Notes: generated by a model from the sequence alone, not told the origin. A DNA stretch of 32,871 nt from Oscillospiraceae bacterium (GCA_009783555.1 WRDH01000033.1:1-32871); one strand, 5' to 3'. Numbered from the stretch's first letter, positions 1 to 7,920 are shown. A program made the numbers and translations.

Positions 1-372
1 GGGCTCCGTGCCCGAGGTGACCTGTCTCAGCAGAGACGAAAACAGCTCGATATCGCCTCCGAAATAACGCAGAAAGCTGTTGTCGCGCCCCATAGGGTAG
101 ACCGCCAGCTCCGCATCAGGCCGTCCGGCGATGCCGTTGACCACTTCAAACAATGTGCCCGATCCGCCTATCGAATGGACTCGAAACGGTCCCTCGGTCT
201 TATTCGCGTAACGCCGGACATAGCCCTTGGCATCACGTTCCCAGCGTGTTACATGGATGTCGTACTCTGCGTTCGTGCGGCTGCTGAAAAACCTTTTCAA
301 TTCGCCGGTGATTTCATCAAGCTCCCCTTTTACTTTGTAAGCTACGGGATTGATGATAAATAAGTGTTTCAT
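1..372 (-). CDS. Diacylglycerol/lipid kinase-like protein (DAGK catalytic domain), N-terminal part, runs off window
   Basis: The minus strand reads an open frame from ATG at 372 to the window edge (124 codons, no stop), preceded by AGGAG seven bases upstream. The start MKHLFIINPVAYK and the later VHSIGGSGTLFEVVNGI and YPMGRDNSFLRYFG match the N-terminal nucleotide-binding layout of YegS/DgkB-type lipid kinases (an INP motif, then a GGDGT-like loop, then the GTGNDFAR-like segment). Such enzymes phosphorylate diacylglycerol or sphingoid lipids at the membrane. Odd point: the loop reads GGSGT where the family normally has GGDGT, and the third motif is also divergent, so activity is uncertain. 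The C-terminal half is not in the window. Family assignment is by motif only. Confidence 0.8.
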   Translation of the reverse strand, partial: MKHLFIINPVAYKVKGELDEITGELKRFFSSRTNAEYDIHVTRWERDAKGYVRRYANKTEGPFRVHSIGGSGTLFEVVNGIAGRPDAELAVYPMGRDNSFLRYFGGDIELFSSLLRQVTSGTEP

Positions 373-415
373 GGACACACTCCTGTTCGAAAAGACGATT
401 GATCGCCCGAAAATC

Positions 416-421
416 AGTATA
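416..421 (-). promoter_or_regulatory. Possible -10 box for the lipid-kinase-like gene
   Basis: TATACT on the minus strand, about 45 bases before the ATG at 372. No convincing -35 is placed 17 bases upstream, so this is a weak call. Confidence 0.3.
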
Positions 422-494
422 CCGTAAAAAAGCACGTGTGGGAAGATGTTTTGCATAACATGTCGTAAAAACAGTATGACCCGTAATCTCCTGT

Positions 495-523
495 TTGCGT
501 TTCTATCCGCAATGCGATATACT
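495..523 (+). promoter_or_regulatory. Promoter of the LytTR response regulator
   Basis: TTGCGT at 495-500, a 17-base spacer and TATACT at 518-523. Transcription would start near 530. This excludes the longer reading frame that begins at 495, because its first codon lies in the -35 box. Confidence 0.6.
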
Positions 524-539
524 TGGTCCTGCCGGGGTG

Positions 540-1244
540 ATGAAATTGTACAGAATCGCCATCTGCGAGGACGAAGCGGTTTTTCGGAAAACGCAGGAGA
601 AAATCTGCCGCAGGATACTGGAAAAACAGAATATAGAATATAGCATATCCGTATTTGAATCGGGTGCAGCTCTTTGGCGCGATTATACTGACGCAGTGCG
701 GTATGATCTCGTTTTGCTGGACATTTTGATGGATGAAAACGGGGTGGAACTGGCGCGGAAGATACGCACCTGCGACACGGAAGCCGCTATCATTTTCATT
801 ACGTCCAATCCGGACTTTGCCTTACAGGGCTACGACGTCAACGCATTGCATTACTTGCTCAAGCCGCTTGACGCAGACAGATTGGAGCGGTTGATTGCGT
901 CGGATTATCAGCGCCGGTTTCAAAATAATTACCTTGTTTTCAAATCCGGGACGCAGACGCATAGTGTCCCAATCAAGGATATTATCTGCATCGAAACCGT
1001 GAGCAGGCGGGCAGCAATCACCCTGCCGGACATGGTGATAGAATACCCCGGAACACTGTCGGAGCTGCTTAGCAACAATCCGCAATTTATCCGCTGCCAT
1101 AAAGCGTTTGCCGTAAACATAGACAACATACGCAATCTCACCAAGACGGATGCCGTCGCCGTAAACGGGAAACTGATACCCGTCAGCCGGACATACCTCA
1201 AGGATGTGCAAAAAGCGCTTGTGAAACGGATGAGGGATGGGTGA
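540..1244 (+). CDS. LytTR-family response regulator (AgrA/LytR type)
   Basis: 234 residues. Residues 1-125 form a receiver domain: acidic pocket ICEDE (9-12), phosphoacceptor Asp61 in LLDILMDENG, and the conserved KP of YLLKPLD. Residues about 130-232 form a LytTR DNA-binding domain (IICIETVSRRAAI, FIRCHKAFAVNIDNI, LIPVSRTYLK). Such proteins are activated by a membrane histidine kinase and bind direct repeats upstream of virulence, bacteriocin or quorum genes. Start: ATG at 540 is only one base after GGGGTG; a TTG at 546 with that same GGGGTG six bases upstream, giving MYRIAICEDE, is a realistic alternative. No kinase gene is adjacent in the window, so it is an orphan or its partner lies beyond the left edge. 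Gap of 98 bases to the WYL gene, which has its own promoter. Confidence 0.9.
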   Translation: MKLYRIAICEDEAVFRKTQEKICRRILEKQNIEYSISVFESGAALWRDYTDAVRYDLVLLDILMDENGVELARKIRTCDTEAAIIFITSNPDFALQGYDVNALHYLLKPLDADRLERLIASDYQRRFQNNYLVFKSGTQTHSVPIKDIICIETVSRRAAITLPDMVIEYPGTLSELLSNNPQFIRCHKAFAVNIDNIRNLTKTDAVAVNGKLIPVSRTYLKDVQKALVKRMRDG

Positions 1245-1293
1245 CGGGGTTCTAATGGGGTTTTATAATGGACTGTTTTTGATACTTGTATTA

Positions 1294-1302
1294 TGCTATA
1301 TT
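1294..1302 (+). promoter_or_regulatory. Extended -10 promoter of the WYL-TIR operon
   Basis: TGCTATATT forms an extended -10 (TGn plus TATATT at 1297-1302). The predicted start site near 1309 falls inside the palindrome at 1306-1324. An alternative -35 TTGATA at 1279-1284 exists but is badly spaced for this -10. Confidence 0.45.
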
Positions 1303-1305
1303 TAA

Positions 1306-1324
1306 ATGCAAATATAATTTGCAT
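1306..1324 (+). promoter_or_regulatory. Perfect palindromic operator before the WYL regulator
   Basis: ATGCAAAT, three-base centre ATA, ATTTGCAT: an 8-bp perfect inverted repeat, located between the -10 box and the ribosome binding site (AGAGGAG, 1327-1333). Its position over the transcription start fits an autorepressor site. Binding by the adjacent WYL protein is inference. Confidence 0.6.
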
Positions 1325-1342
1325 AAAGAGGAGATGGCAAAT

Positions 1343-2392
1343 ATGCATACAAAAAAGCAGTTTTTGGTCAATATTCTTAACATTCTAAAAAAGTATTCGG
1401 ACGCCGATCACCGTCTTTCCCAGTCGGAAATCGCAAAGTGGATGGAGCGTGATTATAACATTGTAATCGGACGTAAAGCAGTTAAGAGCAACCTTATGGA
1501 GTTGATTAGTTTAGGTTATGATATTGAATATACTGAAATAGAGCGTAAAAGCAAGGATGGTGAAGATGGGATAGTCTATACCGATTGGTATTATAACCAT
1601 GAGTTTACTGAAGCGGAGCTTCGCTTTTTAATCGACTACTTATTATTTACAAAACTGATACCTTACAGCCAGCGCATGGAACTGATCGATAAGCTGACAG
1701 ATTTATCAAGCATTCATTTCAGAGAGAAGATGCGTAAAATCAAAGCTTTACCCGAAGACAGGGTTAAGGACGGGGGATTCTTTTTTAACCTTGAGTTATT
1801 GGATGAGGCAATATCAAATGAAAAGAAAGTCAGCTTCAAGGTACTAACCTTAAATACAAAAAACAATCCTCAGCCTCCGGCATTTGATGAGAAAAAAACT
1901 GTCAGCCCGTATGAGCTTGTAGCAAAAGGCGGAAAACACTACCTTTTTTTCAGTGAGGAACCAAAAAGACTACTTGGATACTGTCCCATAGAAAGCATAA
2001 CAGATCTTCATATACTGGACGAACCTGCTTTGCCGAAAAAAGACGTCGAATGGCTAAAGTACAGCCATGATCCTATATTAGGCATGATACGTTTTGCGGG
2101 AGAAGGTGAAGCAGTAACTTTTCGCACCGACTGGAGTACCTATCAGAAATTTAGCGCAAATCTTCTTTATCTCGATAAAGACAAGGTTGTCATTAAAAGA
2201 AAAGATGATGAAATAACCATTACGGCATCTGTTAAAGAGGATTTAATGCTCAGTTGGGCAATGTGTTACGGCTTGGAAATCATTTCTCCCGAGAGTTTGA
2301 AAGAAAAAGTGCGGGATGAAATGAAAGCAATGTGGAGCAAGTATGCGATATCCGGTGATAAGAGCATGCAATGTGAGGAGGATACAGTATAA
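1343..2392 (+). CDS. WYL-domain transcriptional regulator
   Basis: 349 residues from ATG 1343 (AGAGGAG nine bases upstream; the nearer ATG at 1334 touches the ribosome site and is less likely). Residues 1-65 look like a winged helix-turn-helix (LSQSEIAKWMERDYNIVIGRKAVKSNLMELISLGYDI). A linker of helices follows, then a WYL-type ligand-sensing region around residues 165-235 (KKVSFKVL, SPYELVAKGGKHYLFFSE, RLLGYCPIESITDL) and a C-terminal WCX-like extension. WYL regulators of this layout (BrxR, CapW) repress phage-defence operons and are thought to respond to nucleic acid or nucleotide ligands. The stop codon overlaps the next start by one base (TAATG), so it is translationally coupled to the TIR-LRR gene. 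It is probably a self-regulated repressor of the pair, acting at the 1306-1324 palindrome. Confidence 0.88.
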   Translation: MHTKKQFLVNILNILKKYSDADHRLSQSEIAKWMERDYNIVIGRKAVKSNLMELISLGYDIEYTEIERKSKDGEDGIVYTDWYYNHEFTEAELRFLIDYLLFTKLIPYSQRMELIDKLTDLSSIHFREKMRKIKALPEDRVKDGGFFFNLELLDEAISNEKKVSFKVLTLNTKNNPQPPAFDEKKTVSPYELVAKGGKHYLFFSEEPKRLLGYCPIESITDLHILDEPALPKKDVEWLKYSHDPILGMIRFAGEGEAVTFRTDWSTYQKFSANLLYLDKDKVVIKRKDDEITITASVKEDLMLSWAMCYGLEIISPESLKEKVRDEMKAMWSKYAISGDKSMQCEEDTV

Positions 2393-5300
2393 TGTTACCA
2401 AAAGACGCATCAATATTTGCAAGTTACCACAAGTCAGATGAAAAGCATGTACTGCCTATATTAGAGCAGGTTAAGGCAGCGGGATGGGATTGCATTACAA
2501 CCCGGGCTGTGCAAGCCGACAGGGTTGCTGAGAGACAGGCAATTGAACAAAGCGCAATGGCATTGATATTTCTAAGTACCTCATATGTCCGTGACGACTG
2601 CCTGATGTTAGAGGAGTTTTCGTATATCGCATCTGTCGCCCGAACACCTTTTTTGCCGGATTGGATAGACAAACCCGGAAAGATGGCATACGAAAGCGGC
2701 AGCTATGACAAGCAGCTTCTCAGTGCACTTGAAATGCTCACCGCAAATAATCCGGGAATAGACGAAGGTGCGAAAAATGCCGAAGGAGTAATTAACGCAC
2801 TTGGACAATATACACCGAATGCCGCAAGCTACACACCGTCTACGCCGCAAATCTATGAAAAACCGTGCGAGGCTTACGGTGGCAACGAGCCATACCTTTT
2901 TATCAGTTATGCACATGACGATGCGAACCGGGTTTACCCGATATTAAAAGAGTTGTATGAAGCCGGCTGGGATTTATGGTATGACGAGGGAATTAAAACG
3001 ACCGAACGTTATCTGCCTGTCATTGCCGACAGTCTCAGGCGTTGTGCAGCATTTGTGTTAATGCTGACCAACCGTTGTCTGGAGCGTCCGTTTATCATGG
3101 AGTACGAGCTTACATACGCCCGGCAACGCGGTATCCCTATAATACCGGTATTGCTGGAAGAATTGAATCAACCAAGCTGGCTGTGGATAGAAGTGAACTC
3201 GCTAATGAAAACAGCTATTGCACCGCAGGAGTTGTTAAAACATGTACAAGATTTAGAACTGTTGCAAAATCGCGGTGAACGTGTCGCCGTTCCCCCCGCT
3301 GTTCTTCAGAATGTAGTTTACGATGTCGTCCTGCCACCCGGGCTGCCCGGGTTTGACTTTTCAGCGCAGGGCGATACGCTGACCATCACTAAATATACGG
3401 GCAGCGATTCGGATGTGATTATTCCAAGCGAGGTTTGGTCACCTGACGGGTGTACTATGTTCCGGGTAACGAGTATAGGGCAACGTGCCTTTTGGGGATG
3501 CAATTCACTTGTTAGCATCACAATTCCGGATAGTATAACGCGTATTGACAGTGAAGCTTTTTCTTATTGCAAATCACTAATAAATATTAGTATCCCAAGC
3601 AGCATTTCCGGTATTAGCTCCGGATTATTTTCAGAGTGTATATCTTTAATAAGCATCACAATTCCGGACAGCATCATAAGCATTGGCAGCAGTTCTTTTT
3701 CCGGTTGTACATCGTTAACAGACATCACGATTCCGGACAGCGTAATAAGTATCGGGGAATGCGCTTTTGAAAGGTGTGAGTCCTTATTAAGTATTACAGT
3801 CCCAAACAGCGTTAGAAATATTGGCAGATATGCTTTCTCATATTGTAAGGCATTAACAAGTATAATCTTACCTGACAGTATTACAGAAGTTGATGCCGGA
3901 ATTTTCCGCGGATGCGAATCCTTAGCTAATATCGCTATCTCTGATTCTATAATACGAAGTGCTGTGAAAGCCTTTTTAAACTGCGATACCCTGGCGAATG
4001 TCATCCGATATGATAGTTGCATCAGCATTGCTGACTTTGATGCCGCAAGTGAAAAGATGGAACACGCAAGTCAAAACGGCAACATTGATGAGTATGTAAA
4101 CGATGTTAACGAAACCTCTCTAGCAGGATTTTCCGAACTGATATGTACTGATACTCCACGTGCACTGGTATGTTGTGCTGAGGACGATGCCAAAAACGTC
4201 AGTTCATTGCTGGCAGAGCTTTACTGGGAGGGCTTTAACATTTATTATGAGAATATTCTCAATCCGCAAACGATTAATAAGTATCAGTGTGTTCTTGCGT
4301 TTCTCTCTGCTGAAACAGCAAAATCCAAACAGGCTATGAGTATACTGGAAAATGCACTAATATGTGAAAATATGCCGGTTATTCAAGTATTTCTGGGTGA
4401 CAGCAACCACAACTGCTTGCCTAATGAGCTTCGGCTTAAAATGCAAAATCAACAAGCTATATTCCAAAATCCGGATAACACTACAGAGCGGGAGTTTAGC
4501 GGCAAAATTCGCAGCAGCCTGCGGGATTTTGATTGTGTCTTGGGCAATACAAGAGGATTTGCAGTTGAAAATAGAGACAACGGTGTCGAAATAGTAAAGT
4601 TTGTTCCGACAGATTTTCCGCATGTTGTTATCCCGAAAACTTTCTTTAACCCTCCAATACCGGTTACGAGCATCGGTGATATGGCTTTTTCGGGATGCGA
4701 ATCGATTGTGGGAGTTACGATTCCGGAGAGTGTAGAAAACATAGGACGGGAAGCTTTTTCTGATTGCAAGTCGTTGGTTGATATAGTAATTCCAAACAAT
4801 GTAACAGAAATAAGCGGTAGCACTTTTAAGGGATGTAAATCACTCGAAAAAATTGTTATTCCGGATAGCATCACAGCGATTAACAGTAACGCTTTTTCCG
4901 GTTGTGAATCACTAACAAGAATTGTTATTCCGAATAGCGTTAAAGAGATTGGCAGTAACGCTTTTTCCGGTTGTGAATCACTGGCAAGTATCACTATTCC
5001 TGACGGATTAACAAAGATACCGAATTTTGCTTTTGAAGATTGTAAATCATTGACAAAACTAGCCATTCCTGAGAGTGTAACACATATTGGACGAGGTGCT
5101 TTTTATAATTGCAAATCGATGGCTTGCATTAATATTCCAAATAGTGTATTCCAAATTTACAATAGTGCTTTTTCAGGTTGCGAATCGCTGACCGGCATCA
5201 TCATTCCTGATGGAATAACGGAGATACTTTATAGTACTTTTTCAGAGTGCAAATCACTAACAAGTTTTATCATCCCTGATAGCGTTACGATAATTGGTGA

Positions 5301-5817
5301 TGAAGCTTTTCGAGGGTGTGAGTCATTAACAAATATTACTTTCCCGGATAGCCTTGTGGAAATTGGTAATAGAGCTTTTCGTGAATGTAAATCACTGACC
5401 GGCATTAGTATACCGGACAGCGTCACAAGTATAGGCGACGGTGCCTTTAGTAGATGCATATTGCTTACCGATATCATCTTTCCTGACGGAATAACAGAGA
5501 TTCCTGGAAGTATCTTTTCCGAGTGCAAATCACTAGCAAGTGTTCTCATCCCGGATAGCATTACGAAAATTGGTGATAGAGCTTTTCGTGAATGTGAGTC
5601 ATTAACAGAATTGCATTTATCAAATAAGATAACCATCATTGATGATATGGCTCTTTCCATGTGCAAATCATTAACCAACATCACCATCCCGGGTAGCGTA
5701 ATAAAGATTGGCCGGGGTGCTTTTCCCGAATGCGAATCACTGACTATCCACACTCCGGCAGACAGTGTGGCGTGGCGATATGCAATAGAAAACGATATTA
5801 AACGTAAACCGCTATGA
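2392..5817 (+). CDS. Three-TIR, two-LRR-block protein (TIR-TIR-LRR-TIR-LRR)
   Basis: 1141 residues, ATG 2392 with GAGGAGG ten bases upstream, overlapping the WYL stop. Domains: TIR-like 1 at about 6-115 (IFASYHKSDEKHVLPIL, then LEEFSYIA); canonical TIR 2 at about 167-290 (YLFISYAHDDANRVYPIL, WDLWYDEGI, EYELTYARQRGIPIIPV); BspA-type leucine-rich repeats (LRR_5) at about 320-545; degenerate TIR 3 at about 588-712 (RALVCCAEDDAKNVSSLL, ILENALI); second LRR_5 block at about 718-1130. Glutamates at the place of the TIR NADase catalytic residue are visible in all three (E74/E75, E239, E653), read by eye. There is no signal peptide, so it is cytoplasmic, unlike secreted BspA proteins. The LRR units are 23 residues (69 nt) with ITIPDSVTxIGxxAFxxCxSL consensus. 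A role as LRR sensor with TIR NADase effector in defence is inferred from architecture and the WYL partner. A dispersed repeat begins at the base after the stop. Confidence 0.88.
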   Translation: MLPKDASIFASYHKSDEKHVLPILEQVKAAGWDCITTRAVQADRVAERQAIEQSAMALIFLSTSYVRDDCLMLEEFSYIASVARTPFLPDWIDKPGKMAYESGSYDKQLLSALEMLTANNPGIDEGAKNAEGVINALGQYTPNAASYTPSTPQIYEKPCEAYGGNEPYLFISYAHDDANRVYPILKELYEAGWDLWYDEGIKTTERYLPVIADSLRRCAAFVLMLTNRCLERPFIMEYELTYARQRGIPIIPVLLEELNQPSWLWIEVNSLMKTAIAPQELLKHVQDLELLQNRGERVAVPPAVLQNVVYDVVLPPGLPGFDFSAQGDTLTITKYTGSDSDVIIPSEVWSPDGCTMFRVTSIGQRAFWGCNSLVSITIPDSITRIDSEAFSYCKSLINISIPSSISGISSGLFSECISLISITIPDSIISIGSSSFSGCTSLTDITIPDSVISIGECAFERCESLLSITVPNSVRNIGRYAFSYCKALTSIILPDSITEVDAGIFRGCESLANIAISDSIIRSAVKAFLNCDTLANVIRYDSCISIADFDAASEKMEHASQNGNIDEYVNDVNETSLAGFSELICTDTPRALVCCAEDDAKNVSSLLAELYWEGFNIYYENILNPQTINKYQCVLAFLSAETAKSKQAMSILENALICENMPVIQVFLGDSNHNCLPNELRLKMQNQQAIFQNPDNTTEREFSGKIRSSLRDFDCVLGNTRGFAVENRDNGVEIVKFVPTDFPHVVIPKTFFNPPIPVTSIGDMAFSGCESIVGVTIPESVENIGREAFSDCKSLVDIVIPNNVTEISGSTFKGCKSLEKIVIPDSITAINSNAFSGCESLTRIVIPNSVKEIGSNAFSGCESLASITIPDGLTKIPNFAFEDCKSLTKLAIPESVTHIGRGAFYNCKSMACINIPNSVFQIYNSAFSGCESLTGIIIPDGITEILYSTFSECKSLTSFIIPDSVTIIGDEAFRGCESLTNITFPDSLVEIGNRAFRECKSLTGISIPDSVTSIGDGAFSRCILLTDIIFPDGITEIPGSIFSECKSLASVLIPDSITKIGDRAFRECESLTELHLSNKITIIDDMALSMCKSLTNITIPGSVIKIGRGAFPECESLTIHTPADSVAWRYAIENDIKRKPL
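4678..5745 (+). repeat. Tandem 69-nt units encoding 23-residue LRRs
   Basis: The second LRR block has about fifteen 69-nt units. Some are nearly identical at the DNA level: the 30 bases 4884-4913 recur exactly at 4953-4982, 69 bases later. This suggests recent unit duplication and a potential for copy-number change. Confidence 0.75.
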
Positions 5818-5880
5818 AGACAGATGAACCGTCCCCCTGGTCCTGCCGGATGAACCGTCCCCCTGTCCTGCCCCTGTCCT
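5818..5880 (+). repeat. REP-like repeat cluster A (two copies, forward)
   Basis: Two copies of the GATGAACCGTCCCC core with CTGTCCT tails. The first base of the repeat follows directly after the TIR-LRR stop codon (5815-5817). Confidence 0.85.
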
Positions 5881-5912
5881 GATTTTATAGTTAACAGAAA
5901 CGAGGAATTTTT

Positions 5913-7154
5913 ATGAAAAAAGCATTTGTAGCCCTGTTTGTTATTTTCTTAGCACTATTTTTATTCGGCTGTGCAGCAGATGAACCATCACCTGAGCCGA
6001 CCCCGACGCCCGGGCCTGTCATTGAAGCAACGCCGGAGCCGACGCCCATGCCCGAAGCTACGCCGACACCGACACCGGAACCGGAGCCAACACCTGAACC
6101 TGAGCCGGAATTTTATTGCTGGATTCAAAATGATGAGGGGTTTTATATGTTTGCCGAGGGTCAGCAATGGTGGGAGGCATGGTGTTTCTTTAATTGCTGC
6201 GGAGTGCCAAGCTGGGATCTTTTGCATCCGGATTTAAGATCTGACTTTATTCAAATTTACGGTTTAACATTTACAGAATATCTTCAATCGAGATTTGGTG
6301 CTCCCGAAATAATGATTGCTGAAGAAGCTTCAGTTATTGAAAATGATTATTTTACTGTCAACATTCAAGAAGGGTTATTGTACCTTAACTGGATTTTTCC
6401 GGTTTTAGAGGAGATAATAATACCTTTCATACATGAAAAAACGGGATTATATCTGCCGGACAGCGGTGAAAGGTTTCAATTGGTGCTTAGAAACCTTGAC
6501 CCTTGGGATGCTGAATATGGCACATTCAGTGCATTTGTTGAGCGTAATGAATCCGGAAATATTGTGATGGGTATGACTATAAGACCAAATGATTTCGATG
6601 GATGGGAAAATCCGTTAGACCACTGGGGTGGATCATCTTTAATATTTTTCCCTTTCCTTGCAATGTCGCATGAGTTTGCACATGTTTTATCATATGCATT
6701 TACAATGGAGAATAGACCTCGTCCATCTAATTCGAAACTCCATGAGGAAGGCCATGCCGCCCTTATTGATGCGATTACAGTGAATGAGTTTTTTGGTATT
6801 GGTGCCCGGAGCTCTTTGACGAATATGTCGAATGAAGATAGGTTTGACATGATTAGCGACATTGCCCGCAATAATCTTGCATACGCCCTTAGCAGTCATA
6901 CGCTTCTAGGCAGTTTAAATAATCCGATTCAGAACGGATTGTTGTTTGGAGTACTTTTTTATTATTACCTCTATGAAATGCACGGTAATCAGTATGTTGT
7001 TGAAATACTCACAGCGATGAACAGACAAACGCCGAATGAGGCAGATGTATTGTCTATTATTGATGACATTCTCGGTGGCGATATATCCGTAACATTCCCG
7101 GAGTGGATAGATGATAATAAGGATTTGGTTGTTCCGTTGGCAATTGCTAGTTAA
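5913..7154 (+). CDS. Lipoprotein with zinc-metallopeptidase-like domain
   Basis: 413 residues. Lipoprotein signal peptide with hydrophobic core and lipobox ending at Cys20 (LFLFGC). Residues 24-66 are a Pro-Glu-Thr-rich PEPTPTP linker that would span the wall. The C-terminal domain (67-413) has HEFAH at 253-257 and, 22 residues later, HEEGHA (277-282), which resembles the gluzincin arrangement of HExxH plus an EGxA segment giving the third zinc ligand (Glu279). A surface-anchored metallopeptidase is therefore likely; substrate unknown and the family is not recognised. AGGA lies about ten bases before the ATG. Monocistronic; a family-2 inverted repeat follows immediately after the stop. Not in the same unit as the TIR-LRR gene as far as can be seen, although no clear promoter of its own is visible. 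Confidence 0.7.
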   Translation: MKKAFVALFVIFLALFLFGCAADEPSPEPTPTPGPVIEATPEPTPMPEATPTPTPEPEPTPEPEPEFYCWIQNDEGFYMFAEGQQWWEAWCFFNCCGVPSWDLLHPDLRSDFIQIYGLTFTEYLQSRFGAPEIMIAEEASVIENDYFTVNIQEGLLYLNWIFPVLEEIIIPFIHEKTGLYLPDSGERFQLVLRNLDPWDAEYGTFSAFVERNESGNIVMGMTIRPNDFDGWENPLDHWGGSSLIFFPFLAMSHEFAHVLSYAFTMENRPRPSNSKLHEEGHAALIDAITVNEFFGIGARSSLTNMSNEDRFDMISDIARNNLAYALSSHTLLGSLNNPIQNGLLFGVLFYYYLYEMHGNQYVVEILTAMNRQTPNEADVLSIIDDILGGDISVTFPEWIDDNKDLVVPLAIAS

Positions 7155-7196
7155 GACAAAAGGGACAGACAAAATCGTACCGTCCCCTTTTGTCCC
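7155..7196. repeat. Family-2 palindromic repeat between convergent genes
   Basis: GACAAAAGGG at 7155-7164 pairs perfectly with CCCTTTTGTC at 7185-7194. The interior holds the CGTACCGTCCCC core seen again (inverted) at 7902-7920 and 9568-9588. It starts at the base after the lipoprotein stop and ends eight bases from the stop of the convergent membrane gene. No T-tract follows, so it is not a classical terminator, but it may mark both 3' ends. Confidence 0.7.
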
Positions 7197-7203
7197 TCGG
7201 GAA

Positions 7204-7797
7204 TCATGTATCCTGTAGATGGTCGATTAAATTTATGAAAAAAACCGGTCTTATGGCATAACAAACAAAAATGTATATTGTAGAAATTAAAAGAATGATA
7301 TGCATGATTTTTTCGTTTTTGATTTTAATGTAAATCCGGTGAAATAAGGGACCGAAAAATTTTACAGAAGCTACTCCCAACACACCCCACATAATGGATG
7401 TGGTCAGACATACTCTTCCTTGAATATTCATAAATCTGTTTGAATAATCCCAAAGAATTTGGTTCCATAAAAGTTCATATATAAAGCTTGTCAGGAACTC
7501 GAAAACAGACATTGAAAGCATACATATAAAAAACAATAAAATAGGTTTCTTTGCCAATGGTTTAAAACACCATATTATTATTACTCCGCCAATTCCATAA
7601 ATCAGGATAAATGGTAATCCCCAAATTATCGGGAAACCATTCAAATGTGAGATGAAAAGTATTCCTCTGTCTGTAATGTCGCCAAATGCAATAAGTATAT
7701 ATGCAGTTTCATAAATCCATCCGATTATCCCGCATATTATGAAACAAAATAAGATTTCATATATGTTTTTTTTGTTTTTAGAATAAAACTCAAGAAT
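7204..7797 (-). CDS. CmpB-family (putative ABC transporter type IV) membrane protein
   Basis: The open frame runs from a stop at 7798-7800 to the stop at 7204. It encodes about 197 residues with five or so membrane segments. FCFIICGIIGWIYETAY and DRGILFISHLNGFPIIWG near the N-terminus and YSNRFMNIQGRVCLTTSIMWGVLG in the middle are hallmarks of the ABC_trans_CmpB family (PF06541), small membrane proteins of unknown role in Bacillota. The only standard start in frame is TTG at 7644, which would remove the conserved first membrane segments. With GAGGAG nine bases upstream, ATT at 7797 is the best positional start, a rare codon choice; a frameshift in the A-rich stretch near 7765-7780 is the other explanation. 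Convergent with the metallopeptidase gene. Confidence 0.7.
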   Translation of the reverse strand: MLEFYSKNKKNIYEILFCFIICGIIGWIYETAYILIAFGDITDRGILFISHLNGFPIIWGLPFILIYGIGGVIIIWCFKPLAKKPILLFFICMLSMSVFEFLTSFIYELLWNQILWDYSNRFMNIQGRVCLTTSIMWGVLGVASVKFFGPLFHRIYIKIKNEKIMHIILLISTIYIFVCYAIRPVFFINLIDHLQDT

Positions 7798-7872
7798 TTA
7801 AATCAACTCCTCGCATTTTTCTTGTGAATAAAGTATACCAGCTATAAATCTTTTGTAAATAATAAAATTCTC

Positions 7873-7920
7873 GGGGACAAAAGGGACAAAAGGGGGACAA
7901 AAGCGGGACGGTACGATTTT
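7873..7920 (+). repeat. Family-2 repeat copy with GGGACAAAAG tandem
   Basis: Three direct GGGACAAAAG-like units followed by the GGGACGGTACGATTTT core, directly joined to the palindrome at 7919-7968. Confidence 0.65.

Noticed and set aside
822-1348. Minus-strand ORFs opposite the LytTR gene
   Set aside because: No start context or family features; the plus strand encodes clear receiver and LytTR domains.
3564-5753. Several long minus-strand ORFs opposite the LRR blocks
   Set aside because: Antisense shadows caused by the regular 69-nt repeat periodicity of the TIR-LRR gene; no ribosome sites or known domains.
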